A DNA stretch of 64,000 nt from assembly GCA_030220185.1 (NCBI GenBank), contig JASPKZ010007423.1:191501-255500 (forward strand), read 5' to 3'. Position 1 is the stretch's first letter. The number at the start of each line of letters is the position of its first letter. Under the pieces are notes generated by a model. It saw only the letters and a list, made by a program, of their open reading frames with translations, had not been told where the DNA came from and did no database searches. A program made the position numbers and the translations under genes. Below are positions 43,916 to 54,770 of this stretch, one piece after another. This DNA is from Diploptera punctata. Its lineage: Eukaryota > Arthropoda > Insecta > Blattodea > Blaberidae.

Positions 43916-45085
43916 TTATCTAGGGGATTTGAAAAGCAAGATAGGCATTTTTAGGACTATTTAATGAATAAAATTAAGCTGTTTACTCACAAATTATTAT
44001 TTAAATATAGATATTTTAAAATACTTATATATTTAATGTAAACAGCGATGTTTGAAAACAAGTGAGAAATGTTTGGTTTATTTCATTCGTTAATCACTGT
44101 AACTTTATCATACTATTTATTGCCAAATCGGATCGCAATATTGTAAGAATACACCCTAATTGAGAGAAAATGAAGCACATTAAACTGTAAATTACAACCA
44201 ACATTATAGGTTATTAATTCATTTTTTCGGAAACAAGTCAATACAATCAGTATTTAAACACAATTACTGAACACACAATCATCAAAGATGTAGGTCGAAG
44301 GACTCTGTTCATTATTTGCTATATTCAAGTTCAAGAGTCGGTCACTGTAGATTAATGCTCTGACCTGTTCAGAATATTAAAACGAGGAGTTTCTTTAATA
44401 TGTTAAACACCAGTATATAAATATCGAGGTGAAACACGATTGTGATTGGATGTAAAACAAAATTCATTGAAACGTGATTGGTCATTGACTTCCATTTCAG
44501 GCATGAGTTAAATAGTCATACGTAATGCCATAATTCCATATTATCTAGATGATTTGAAATCAAGAGTGGCATTTTTTAGAACTATTTAACGAATAAAATT
44601 AAACTGTTTACTCAAAAGTCATTATTTAAATATAGTTACCAGTTAATGTAAATGGCGATGCCTGAAAACAAATCAGAAATGTGAGGTTATGCAACTTTTT
44701 TTTATATTATTTATTGCCAAATAGGTTCGCAATATTATAAGAATGCACCCTAGTGGAGAAATAATGAAACACGTCAAACTGTTCATTATAATCAATATTG
44801 TAGGTTATTAATTTATTTTGTTAGTAAACAACTCAATAAAATGAAGGAATTTGTTCATTATTTGCTACATTCAATGTATTTGTTGGAAAAATAATGCTCT
44901 GAGCTGTTCAGAATATTAAAACGGAGGAGTTTTCTTTATCACAAAATCAGGAGCTGATAAAGAGAAATCGATAAAGAGTGAGGTGAAACATGACTGTCAT
45001 TGGTTGTAAAACAAAATTTATTGAAACGTGATAAGTCATTGACTACCATTTGGGACATGAGTTAAATAGTCAAATATCATTAAGT
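43916..45085 (+). repeat. Repeat R625, tandem duplication (two units)
   Basis: Unit 1 (43916-44540) and unit 2 (44541-45085) both begin TTATCTAG-GGATTTGAAA or its variant and share AAATTAA-CTGTTTACTCA, TTATTGCCAAAT-GG-TCGC, CAGAATATTAAAACG, TTCATTGAAACGTGAT and GAGTTAAATAGTCA. The period is about 625 bp. A third copy lies inverted at 40870-41115. Non-coding. Confidence 0.8.
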
Positions 45086-45121
45086 CTATTATTGTTGTGA
45101 TAGTAGAACTAGCCCTGGTAG

Positions 45122-45420
45122 TATCACAACTAACTCACTCACACTATCGAACCCGTAGGTTCATGGCCTTGCGGATATAATCTCTCCATATATCCCTTTC
45201 ACGACCTCATGTTTTCCAATCATCTCTTGTACAATCTACTTCCCCAAATCATGGTCAGTATTATTCTCCCATCTCATTCTTGGTCTACCAATTGAGCGTT
45301 TCCTTCAGGTTTACTTACATAAAGTTTCCATGCCCTCTTCCGTGTCTCATGCCCTGCCCATTGCAGATTATTAAAATTAACTGTTATTATACACATTTTT
45401 ATCCAGTAGTTTCATAGTCC
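45122..45420 (-). mobile_element. LINE-B 3' tail
   Basis: The plus-strand text CTAACTCACTCACACTATCG, ACCCGTAGGTTCATGGCC and TCTCATTCTTGGTCTACCAA is the reverse of the LINE-B end. The reading frame is broken. Confidence 0.8.
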
Positions 45421-45694
45421 GAAATAATATCAGTCTATTACAACATTCTTTTTTATCAAATATTAGTAATATTATTAGTTAAATCAGATAGTCTTTAAAC
45501 AGTGAGAATAAAATTAAAGGAAGGTGTCTTTTGTTCAAATTCAATATTTTTTTTAAAAATGAAGTTTCTTTAATACCCTGACAGACAATGAATAAGCACT
45601 TTGCGAAGATTTCAAATGGGTTTTTTAGTAATTTTTGATAATGAAGAAAGATCCTGTTTTCAAGGTTGGTATCAGCAAACTTAATCACACGTAT

Positions 45695-46075
45695 AGAGAA
45701 TTTCATCATCATCACCATCACCATCCTTCACGTATTAGGGCTTTGCCTGTTCCGATCTCACATCTGTTCAGCCCAACGCTTTCTTGGTCTTCCCAACGAT
45801 CCTCGTCCTACAGGATTATACATCAGTGCCATCTTTGGTATCCTATCATCTGTCATTCTTTGCAGATGCTCCTTCCAATTGTTTCTTATTCTTCTATTTG
45901 TTGAAGAAGTGGTTGTACTTTTAGTTCCTCTCTAATATTTTCCATTTCTAATATGTTCTTCTCTTGTACAACCTTTCACAGCCCGTAGGAATCTCATTTT
46001 CGCTGCCTGAATTTTACTTTTTTTATTTTGCCTTATAGAGAATTTCTTGTCATATATCATTGAAAATTAACTTCC
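45695..46075 (-). pseudogene. LINE-D RT C-terminal fragment (RTE-like)
   Basis: The minus strand reads MIYDKKFSIRQNKKSKIQAA, KMRFLRAVKGCTREEHIRN, then NWKEHLQRMTDDRIPKMALM, YNPVGRGSLGRPRK and DGDGDDDE from a terminal ATGGTG/GAT repeat (45703-45725). The KMRFLRxVxG motif followed by HLxRM...P and GRPRK is typical of RTE-like LINE ends. Two shifts break it. Confidence 0.75.
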
Positions 46076-46104
46076 TGCATTGTCATCTAGAATTCTAACT
46101 TTGT

Positions 46105-46116
46105 GAATTTATCAAC
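46105..46116 (+). repeat. Target-site duplication of SINE-2 copy 4, left
   Basis: GAATTTATCAAC, exact match at 46416-46427. Confidence 0.75.
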
Positions 46117-46415
46117 TAGTAAAAGTAAAGTAAAGTGATCCCACAACAGGCCCGGAGGCCCTTGGGGTAGTAGGAGGTTAAGGCTCCCACTTTTTCTAGA
46201 CAATCGGCACTTTATGTCAGCCCTGCGTGACGGCCGCCTTTACGCCCAGAACAAGCGTCTGGTACTCATTTCCGTTAGAGGCTGAGTCGACCCCAGGGCC
46301 ATGGTGCCGCCAGAGGGTTTGGGTCAGTTTAAAAATCCTGACCCCAACGGGACTTGAACCCTCGACCCTCCGGCTTGTAGCTCAGTGCCTTAACCACTAC
46401 GCTATGGCGTGCCCC
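46117..46415 (-). mobile_element. SINE-2 copy 4, full length with target-site duplication
   Basis: Minus strand: GGGGCACGCCATAGCGTAGT, then GGTTAAGGCACTGAGCTACA (A box), GGGTCGAGGGTTCAAGTCCC (B box), body GATTTTTAAACTGACCCAAA, GGTCGACTCAGCCTCTAACG and GGGAGCCTTAACCTCCTACT, ending in a CTTTA repeat tail. The head is tRNA-like (Ser/Leu-type spacing is possible). Exact 12-bp flanking duplications show target-primed insertion. About 300 bp. Confidence 0.9.
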
Positions 46416-46427
46416 GAATTTATCAAC
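46416..46427 (+). repeat. Target-site duplication of SINE-2 copy 4, right
   Basis: GAATTTATCAAC, exact match to 46105-46116. Confidence 0.75.
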
Positions 46428-46639
46428 AAATAGAAGATTTTCACCAAGACATAAGGATAATGGAGAATAGTTACCAAGATTTCTGGAATGATTGTGTAAT
46501 GGTAGAACACTGCTGGATGCTCCAGACGCCATGTACCACGGAAACATTAAGTCTACATCATTAAATCACAGGCAGTTTGTTTATTTATCATTTAGTCTTG
46601 TTTTGGGTATTAGATTTATGAATATCAACATAACCTGCC

Positions 46640-47380
46640 ACAATAACATGTAGAGGAAGTTCGGGTGATGTGGGCCCTTCGTTTTGAGTGGACCCTGTTA
46701 ATATCTTATTTAATTGGTTCTGCCCTCGAAAAGAACATGTTTTAATTTCTTTCCCTAATCAACTTTGACATGTTCAATGCCTGTTTATTTTATTCTTTGT
46801 GCGCAGAATGTGACATTTATGAAAACAACCAATTTAAAAGTTCTTCAAGCTAAGAATTAATTCTTAATTTTCGCTATTGAATGTGATAAAATATTGAAAA
46901 ATCACCTAAATATATTATATTATGTAGATGCTGTTTCAATACACTAATGGGTTTAGTTGGATATCACGTGACAGGCGGCTGTGTAAAATGATTAAAGATA
47001 AAACAAAGTAATTTGGTTAATGTGGACCCTCCACGAGGCGGTTAAAGTGGACTTGGGTGCACTTTACACGAATATCTATAAGGATGCTATATGTAAAAAC
47101 CATGCACTTAATTTTATTTAATATCTTTGTAATTTTGCTAAACCGAAATATTTGTCTGCAGATGAATGACAACTGAATGTTATAATCAACAATAATTTTT
47201 CAAAACATTAAATAAATATCAACACTTATTAATTACTATGAGTCATAAATATTTTCAGATTACTTTGTGACTGTCTGTATAAATTAATGGAGTAAATAAA
47301 CTTAAAAACAGTCTAAAGGCTAAGGTGGACTCTTGGGTCCATTTTATCCGAATATGGAGGTTAAAGTGGACCTATCTTGT
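46640..47380. other. Unidentified stretch with a recurring GTGGAC motif
   Basis: GGTTAATGTGGACCCT (47019), GGCGGTTAAAGTGGACTTGG (47037), AAGGTGGACTCTTGGGTCCA (47325) and GGTTAAAGTGGACC (47361) recur at irregular spacing, each followed by TTTACACGAATAT-like text in two cases. It is not a regular tandem repeat. I do not recognise the source. Confidence 0.4.
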
Positions 47381-48880
47381 AATGTAAAAAAGTTCATAAA
47401 TTATGAAGAAGTTTCCATATTTGAATAAAATAGCAATGCTATTTCATAGTTATAGGACTAATGATAATCACTGTAATTAAACAAAATTCGAAAATCTTAA
47501 TTAAAAGAAGAAAAACAACAAATTTAAATAGGGTCTCACATTACCGAGGTTTCTCTAATTTCTTTATAGTAAAAACTGAACGTGTTAGAAACAAACTTAA
47601 AAGTGTTTTCGTAGTCAGCATGAAAAACTGGTCTAGAGACACACATTTGTATTTTTGATGATTAAAAAATGATTTTTTAGACCAGTGTTATTCTTTCCTC
47701 TTAAAGGCTCCGAAGTCTCCTAATATTATTGTTTTCCTAAGACTAATATTAACGCTAGCTGATTGTTATGATATCTACAGTAACAAATTGTTGGATAATA
47801 ATCTCTACATAAACTATAGCAACGAATTTGTTTGGAGAATAAATATTTCACAAATCGCATATCGGTATGTTCTGTTATACTGCTTTTTTAAGACGGAATT
47901 GTATTGCGTAATTGTATTGCAAGAAGCGTATTAATGGAAAGGAAAATGTATTATGAATAGAGTTTGGGTTTAGATGGAAAACACAATATTAAAATAGTAC
48001 GAAAAAAGGTAAGGTTTTTGAAAACTCTTAAAAGGGAGTATAACGAAAAAAAGTGAATGCATAACCGTTCCTACTTTCATTTCACTATATTAAGAACAAT
48101 TATACTTAATTATATTCAATTTTTCTTAATATGTTTGGAGGCTGATTCCAATCCTTTGTTATGTAGAATGTCTTTGTACAAGGAAGGTAATCACATAAAA
48201 AACAGGGCTGTAAAGTACTTGGTTTTGACTCTGAAATCCAAAGCACTGCACTTTACTAGTTCTTCAAGGTAGGATTCTTTAAAAACCGTAATGTAACTTC
48301 GTCACTTTTATGAATTCAATAATAAAAGTACCTAGATTGAAGAGATTCATGTTAAATGTTGTTAAAATATATCAGAACTAATTAAAAAATGAACCTACAT
48401 AAAAATCGGAAAATCCGGGAAGTTAAAAACCACGTAATGTGGAGTATTGTAGAAAGTTACAAACTGCTGTATAGGATATTTCGAGTTCTATGATGATAAA
48501 AGTATCTCCTTTATCATCCGGTAAATGTAAACACTCTACTCGTCTCCGGTCGAGAGATGAGGTAAAGCCCTTGTTATTTAACCCATTCGCCTCAGAAGAC
48601 GAGGTACACTCGCTTAACTCTGCCTGTTATATATAATAACTGATATCTTAAGTTCGACACAATGAAAACATTAACTGCATAACAAATACATTCAGCTTTT
48701 TGTAAATTATCATCTAGAAAGTTTTACTTACTTTATTTTGTATTATTTTAATATTATTATATTCCATGTTTTTGTTAGTATTATCTAGTATTAGATCACA
48801 TCACCATTGTATTTTGTTTTGTCTATATTTTAATAACATCTTAAAATTGTAATATGTATGTATTTTTGTGCAATTTTACT
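47381..48880. other. Non-coding stretch
   Basis: AT-rich. Nothing recognisable. Confidence 0.5.
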
Positions 48881-48882
48881 AT

Positions 48883-49010
48883 TCGCTGGTTGAGTGGAAG
48901 AGAAGGGCTTATGGCCTTAACTGTGCCAGCTAAAATAAAGCATTATTATTATTAATATTATTATTATTAATATTATTATTATTATTATTGTTATTATTAT
49001 TATTATTATT
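48883..49010 (+). mobile_element. Retroposon 3' tail with ATT microsatellite
   Basis: GCTGGTTGAGTGGAAGAGAA, then GGGCTTATGGCCTTAACTGT, GCCAGCTAAAATAAAGC and then ATT repeats. This GGCCTTAACT...GCCAG end before a trinucleotide array is typical of LINE 3' ends in insects. The upstream coding part is not recognisable. Confidence 0.6.
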
Positions 49011-49132
49011 TGTGGAAAGCAACGGGAAGCTACCACACCTCTAATTCCCTAGTAAAATGCAAAGCATAGAATGAAAGTGCTGTGATTGCAGTGAAAGACC
49101 TGCCCTCGGGCAGAATTACTATGAATGGTGGA
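49011..49132 (+). mobile_element. SINE-1 tail fragment (copy d)
   Basis: GTGGAAAGCAACGGGAAGCT to AGAATTACTATGAATGG with the terminal stem-loop CTGCC/CTCG/GGCAG (49100-49113). This copy shares 18 contiguous bases with the LINE-A end. Confidence 0.9.
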
Positions 49133-49151
49133 TTATTATTATTATTATTAA

Positions 49152-49209
<58 letters not shown>

Positions 49210-49230
49210 ATTATTATTATTATTATTATT
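49133..49230. repeat. ATT microsatellite
   Basis: About 30 ATT units with a few AAT interruptions. A poly-Asn frame on the minus strand is an artefact of it. Confidence 0.95.
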
Positions 49231-49244
49231 AAGTATATGATTTG

Positions 49245-49405
49245 GATGTTGTGGTGGCATATAAAGTTCGGTGATCATTTGGGCCTTAAAGTTAACCGAT
49301 ATTTATCTTACAGGTGAGGAGAGACCCCGATATATTCTCACCAGGAAACTTGTCACGATCGGACATCGAATCCGAGTCCGCTGCATATGAGGCAGAGACT
49401 ACACA
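49245..49405 (-). mobile_element. SINE-1 head and body fragment (copy e)
   Basis: The minus strand includes TCCGATCGTGACAAGTTTCC (head end), TCTCCTCACCTGTAAGATAA and AACTTTAAGGCCCAAATGAT. It is opposite in orientation to the tail piece at 49011, on the other side of the ATT array. Confidence 0.75.
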
Positions 49406-49734
49406 GGTGACCCAAGAACGTATTCAAATGTAAATATGTTATCTCTTCTATTATACTGCTAGGCGCGAAAGTGAACATCTCATATTTTTATATAAGCTTT
49501 GTTTTCAAATGAAGCTTAGGTACATCGAGGATGAAAACCAGAAAAACAAATTGCTGACCATCCGGAAACAAAAAAGGAAAACAATGTACAAACTACTATT
49601 TTCTACGTAATCTCAATAATGTGGTAGACATTGTGATACTGATGCCAGTTCCTATATTCAGATGTTAGCCCAGGACGGAAGCTTGGTTAGATATTTCTTG
49701 AGTGGAAAGGCGAAATAGAATAAATATTTAACCA

Positions 49735-49768
49735 ACTAACTCACTAGCACTATCGAATCCATAGGTAG
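49735..49768 (-). mobile_element. LINE-B terminal scrap
   Basis: CTAACTCACTAGCACTATCG followed by AATCCATAGGT is the last ~33 bases of LINE-B. A TA run (49781-49806) follows. Confidence 0.65.
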
Positions 49769-49774
49769 TTATTT

Positions 49775-49806
<32 letters not shown>

Positions 49807-50014
49807 CAGTTTTAAATATTTTATTAATCGTCTTCCAACTTGAGGCTGCTTGAAAAAAAAAAGATACTACTACAACGAAAATACTGAGAGATGAAAACAA
49901 GTGCATGTGAATATAACAAAACATTGAGATAATGAAATACACAAGCAATTGTAGACGTGTGAATTAGACGTTCTGTAAAGATGATTCCTTAAGATTCACC
50001 AACAACTGTGATGG

Positions 50015-50030
50015 CTAGATCTTGTGGATA
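50015..50030 (+). repeat. Target-site duplication of SINE-2 copy 5, left
   Basis: CTAGATCTTGTGGATA, exact match at 50336-50351. Confidence 0.9.
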
Positions 50031-50335
50031 AAGTAAAGTAAAGTGATCCCACAACAGGCCTCAGGAGGCCCTTGGGGTAGTAGGAGGTTAAGGCTCCCAC
50101 TTTTTCTAGACAATCGGCACTTTATGTCAGCCGGGTTGTCAGCCCTGCGTGACGGCCGCCTTTACCCCAGAACAAGCGTCTGGTACTCATTTCCGTTAGA
50201 GGCTGAGTCGACCCTAGGTCCATAGTGCCGCCAGAGGGTTTGGGTCAGTTTATAAATCCTGACCCCAACGGGACTTGAACCCTCGACCCTCCGGCTTGTA
50301 GCTCAGTGCCTTAACCACTACGCTACGGCGTGCCC
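50031..50335 (-). mobile_element. SINE-2 copy 5, full length with 16-bp target-site duplication
   Basis: Same structure as copy 4, with which it is nearly identical: head GGGGCACGCCGTAGCGTAGT, B box GAGGGTTCAAGTCCC, tail CACTTTACTTTACTTT. It has a short internal duplication (AGCCGGGTTGTCAGCCCTGC, about 50129). The long exact target duplication indicates a recent insertion. Confidence 0.93.
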
Positions 50336-50351
50336 CTAGATCTTGTGGATA
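50336..50351 (+). repeat. Target-site duplication of SINE-2 copy 5, right
   Basis: CTAGATCTTGTGGATA, exact match to 50015-50030. Confidence 0.9.
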
Positions 50352-50559
50352 GTTGCAGAAAGTAGTATTCTTAAATAAGATTAAAAAACTTTAGATTTAG
50401 ATCAAATTATATAAAGTAGCACAACTTTGTCACAAATTATAACCCTAATATACCTGCAGGGGAAATAGTATCTATATATGTCCAATAATAATAAATAAAT
50501 ATTACTTGACATACCTCTCCGTAATTTCTATGTTTTCTTTCTTTTCTCGAATCTATGTA

Positions 50560-51110
50560 GGTGATAATCTCTACGTATTACAGGGACACCCGTAATTGCA
50601 ACTTCTCTAAAAAAAACATTAAAATCCAAATTCATACAGCAATTATTCTACTAATAATATTATATGGATACCAAACTTTCTCTTACACTCTTACTTTCAG
50701 AGAGGAGATAACGTTACAAGTACTAGAGAATAAAGTTTTTATGAAACATTTTGGACCAGAGAGAAACAAACAGACAAGTGAATGGAGATGACTTAATAAC
50801 AGAGAGCTAAATGACCTTCGTCGGAAGCCGATGTATTAAGAACAGTTAAATCTCATAAATTGCAAAGGGCACGACTTGTTGAAGGGATGGGAATAAAAGA
50901 GGGAATTGGAAACTGTATACAGAAAATAAGAAATAGAGGTTATAGTAGGTATTGCCAAGAATGAGGTGGGAGAATAACATTAACCACGACTTGAGTGAGG
51001 AAAATTACATATGACTGACTGAAAAAATAGTTATGGATGTGGATATGTGGAGAGTTTATATTTGCGCGACCATGAATCTACGGATTCGATAGTGCCAGAG
51101 CGTTAGTTAC
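50560..51110 (+). mobile_element. LINE-B 3' fragment (plus)
   Basis: The plus strand reads LIILYGYQTFSYTLTFREEI, then LQVLENKVFMKHFGPERNKQ and SEWR, and further on RWENNINHDLSE-like and CATGAATCTACGGATTCGAT, ending AGTGCCAGAGCGTTAGTTAC. Broken by stops. Confidence 0.8.
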
Positions 51111-51259
51111 ATCATCTCGCACAGAACACCAAGCAATATTTAGTTAACGATATAAAGATGACCAGCAACTCCGTTCCTCTTACTATTTACACGTAATATG
51201 CTTAGTTTTGGTTCACATTTAAACAGATCAGTATTTAGTTTAAAAGTTAACAAAAATGA

Positions 51260-51420
51260 CTCACTCTAACTCCAATTCCATGGCGCGACAGGCCTAGAAG
51301 GACCTTGGTTTACCAGCCGAATGCTGACCTCACATCCACCTGTGTTCATCACATATGTAGACAATCATCCAGTCAGTGTAGAGGCGACATATAGTCAGCG
51401 AGTTGGGTCTTCCAGCTGTT
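51260..51420 (-). mobile_element. Possible old SINE, unassigned
   Basis: GC-richer segment (plus strand CATGGCGCGACAGGCCTAGA, TTTACCAGCCGAATGCTGAC) directly before the GT array. The shape suggests a SINE-like repeat, but no second copy was found here. Confidence 0.3.
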
Positions 51421-51431
51421 ATAGCTGGTTT

Positions 51432-51539
<108 letters not shown>

Positions 51540-51864
51540 ATATGTGGTAATTTATTGACTCTTTAGTAGATGAAGGTTTTATTGATGCCCTTTGCTACTC
51601 TCATTCTTTTGTTAGGGAGTATACTATTAGTTAGGAATTGAGGTCCGTTGTTGAATTTTTTCAAAATGTCTGGCGTGCAAATGGAAGTCAGCAGGCTATG
51701 TTTTCCAAGTCCAATGCAGGCCGCGCTAGCTTGGGAGGGGTTTGTGAGGGAATGGATGGTGGGAGAGAAAAAAGCTTAAGCTTCTCGAGATTATGATTTT
51801 CCGTGGGGAATGGCTGTCGTTTTTATTGAAGATATTTTATGTTATGTAGTATTGTATCAGGGAT

Positions 51865-51985
51865 TATTAGTTGGGATGCCACGGCTGGTACAGATTCATC
51901 TACAGTTGGTAACGCAACTACATTGTGTGGCGTCCGAAGTTCAATCCTGGTGGCGCCTTTGAGTCGCTGTAGCAGAATTTAAAAA
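51865..51985 (+). mobile_element. tRNA-like SINE head
   Basis: GGGATGCCACGGCTGGTACA near 51880, GTTGGTAACGCAACTACATT near 51905 and B-box-like GAAGTTCAATCCTGGTGGCG near 51937, followed by an A-rich end (TTTAAAAATAAAAAAAC). It fits a tRNA-derived SINE with a poly-A-like tail. Confidence 0.5.
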
Positions 51986-51989
51986 TAAA

Positions 51990-52785
51990 AAAACAAACGC
52001 AAGTTGCGCGAGCGCACGGCACGAATCCATCCACGCATCCCGGTCAGCCATTATTACATTTGATTATGAGCTAGGTTCACTGATCATAATTTTCAATACT
52101 TTGTATTTAACGTTTATTGTTAACACAATGAGGTTATGCGTTAGTTCTTTTTTAATAATAATATACCGTAAGTACCTTGTTTTAATCCATCTTCCTGAAT
52201 TAGAATTGATTTTTATTCAAGAAATGAAATCAAGAAGACCTCTCAAAACATGTTTCGTCTTCAAGCTGAAAACAAAATATGTTAAGGCTTTTGATACCAA
52301 ATTGCATTCCGAAGATTAAACATGTTCTGAAAGGAATTTATTATTTTAGTATTTAATGAAGTTTTTGGAATAAAAATCAATTTTCATTGAGGAAGGCATA
52401 AGAAAATACTTATATTATTTTATCACAATTAATACAAAATCAAAATTTCTTCTAAGATTTAAAATAAATTCATGTCACTGAAAAGTAAAAAAAAAAAAAA
52501 AAAATGCATGTTGGACATAAAGTGACATCCAAAATTTGCCTATGATGTAATCATTTTACATTTTTCAATTAATATTTCCAACTTGAAGCCTCATATTATA
52601 AACTACGCCATTACTTATGATATAATTACTATTTGTAGAGAAATTGTGTAGGAAAGAAGTTAAAGTTTAAGTTAGATAAAGCCACAGTTTACATCACATT
52701 CCATCTAGCTCATGTACACATCAGACTGTCTTCGTGGTCATAGAAATGTCGTTGCTTTAACATTGCAGCTTTAATGCTGCTCTTC
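51990..52785. other. Non-coding stretch
   Basis: A poly-A run lies near 52488-52504. Nothing recognisable. Confidence 0.5.
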
Positions 52786-52787
52786 CG

Positions 52788-54250
52788 ATTAAGTTCCAGT
52801 TGTAATGTAAAAAAACAAGATGTAACTGTTTTTTCATTGGTCAAATAACTATTTTATCTTTGAGTATGTAAGAAAATAAAAGTACTCTCTAGCACATGTA
52901 TACATAATTTATATAGGAACATTTTTAAACTGTAATTAATCATATGAACATTGTTATATTGTTACGCATGCAGAATACGTTGGAATTTCAGTTGTTTAAA
53001 ATGGCTAGTTCTATATAATAATAAAATATTTGAGAGCATATGAAAATCAGAGAGAAACAAATTATGCTCATTATTTTCAAAGAGTTCAGTGAAAATTGTG
53101 CTACATTAGTCACTGAGGTTGTGGTGAAAATAACAGAATTTGCAGGTGAGTCAGCATTACAGCATATATTCTGCTCGTAATGAAATTTTAAATAAGATAT
53201 AATTTGACACCATGGAAAAAGCATAAACAACGGATTAGGTAAGCACATAGGCCTCTATGCTATCCGCACTTAAAGTGATCCTCGTCAAAACAAAACCGTG
53301 TGACCTGCTCGCTTTTCATTGGTTATTGACACCGACATACGATGTAGAAGCAACGTGGAAAAGTAGTTGACTTCATTAAATTAAAAATACATCCTCTGAA
53401 TATACTTTTTTCCCCCTTAAATGAAAATAATAATATTCAAAACATAGAAAAATATTCTAAAATATATCTAATCAATAATTACAACTTAATATAGTTTAGT
53501 ACATATGGATGATGCATTTGAGTCATGCTTCAGTCGATTCTGATGTGACAACATAGCTGTAAGGGTCGAGCCTTCTGATGCTGTGTCGCCATCTAAATTT
53601 GTAAAACACAAGTCTGGAAAACATTTGACTAGTGGTAAAAAACAGTTATTTTAAATGTATTTCACAAGTTTAGTGAAAAGTATCCAGAACTTCCAGTAAA
53701 AGATATAGTGAATTTAACATCTGAGTTTACTGGTGTGTCGTGCACAAGTATAATAGTGCTCGGAGAGCAAAAACAACACAAGTTTGTAACTTCCATTAAA
53801 AAAGAAAACGTTTGAAATATGCTATTGATAAGTGTGATGAATTTGTGGCAAACGCAATTTGAGTAATAGTACATAATTTATTTCAAAAAAATGAATTATA
53901 TATTTAACACAATACTCCCTGTCAATTTGACAGTAATTGTGGCGCGAATGGCGGAAGGATACAATTGGTGTTTATGTTAGGTTCACTCTAACAGCGGATA
54001 AGGTATATATAATTTTTAGTCATAAATAAGTAAAGAAGAAATGAAAGTTCATAATTATTGGTACCATTTTACCTTATTTCCTATAATATATGATGATGCC
54101 TAAGAACATTGTTTCTATTGAAGATGGTTCCATTCACATTTCAGTAACATGACAGCTAAAGTATCACCGTGGTTATCACCATAGGTAATGGCGGTGAAGT
54201 AATACCTTATGCAAGTTTGTTTACATTACAACAGGAACTTAGCTCAGAAC
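52788..54250. mobile_element. DNA transposon family T, copy C (longest)
   Basis: The left end is ATTAAGTTCCAGTTGTAATG (52791) and the right end CATTACAACAGGAACTTAGC (54224). It is 1.46 kb. The plus strand carries two helix-turn-helix-like relics: KITEFAGESA near 53130, and KYPELPVKDIVNLTSEFTGV, SCTSIIVLGEQK near 53678-53770. The second one, with KFVKHKSGKHLTSGKKQ before it, is missing in copies A and B, so this copy keeps more of an ancestral coding region, perhaps the N-terminal DNA-binding part of a transposase. No catalytic domain is visible. It is broken by stops. Confidence 0.75.
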
Positions 54251-54487
54251 TCAAATAGTTAACAGTTTCAAATATTTGATTTTAGAACAATCAGAATAAG
54301 TTTATTAATGTACCGATGTATTTTTATATATATCGTATACTGTATTGCATAAAATATGTATGTGAGAAGTGTTGAGTAAGGTGGAAGAGCTCATAATGCA
54401 TTTTCTTAATTTGAAATGAATAAATATAATTTAACACATTTCTTTACATTTCATTCTCCATTATTTCCCATTCCACTTTCCCTTTAA

Positions 54488-54493
54488 TATAAA

Positions 54494-54533
<40 letters not shown>

Positions 54534-54600
54534 TGTATATATTTATATAATGTATATAATTATATATATAATAATTTATGCCTATATATAATAAAAAAAG
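54488..54600. repeat. TA-rich microsatellite tract
   Basis: A TA run (54498-54528) with degenerate TATA/AATTATATAT sequence after it. Confidence 0.9.
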
Positions 54601-54770
54601 AAGTGGCTGGTTACATGTAATTCCATAATTCGACGTTTGAGGGCGCTGTTGTACAATACAATTTCAAATTTCGTTAACAGATAGACCTGTTTTTCATTTT
54701 CCTGTTTCATAATATCTGCCACCAGAGGTGCTGCTGTATTAGTATAGTACCAAGTATATGATAATAGATG

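Noticed and set aside
49030..49278. Minus-strand frame with a long asparagine run
   Set aside because: It is the translation of the ATT microsatellite and SINE-1 pieces.
51862..51890. 3' end of a second Jk-3 copy
   Set aside because: Only about 20 bases (GTTGGGATGCCA and neighbours) match the Jk-3 end near 54828-54850. That is too short, and it is explained as well by the tRNA-like SINE there.
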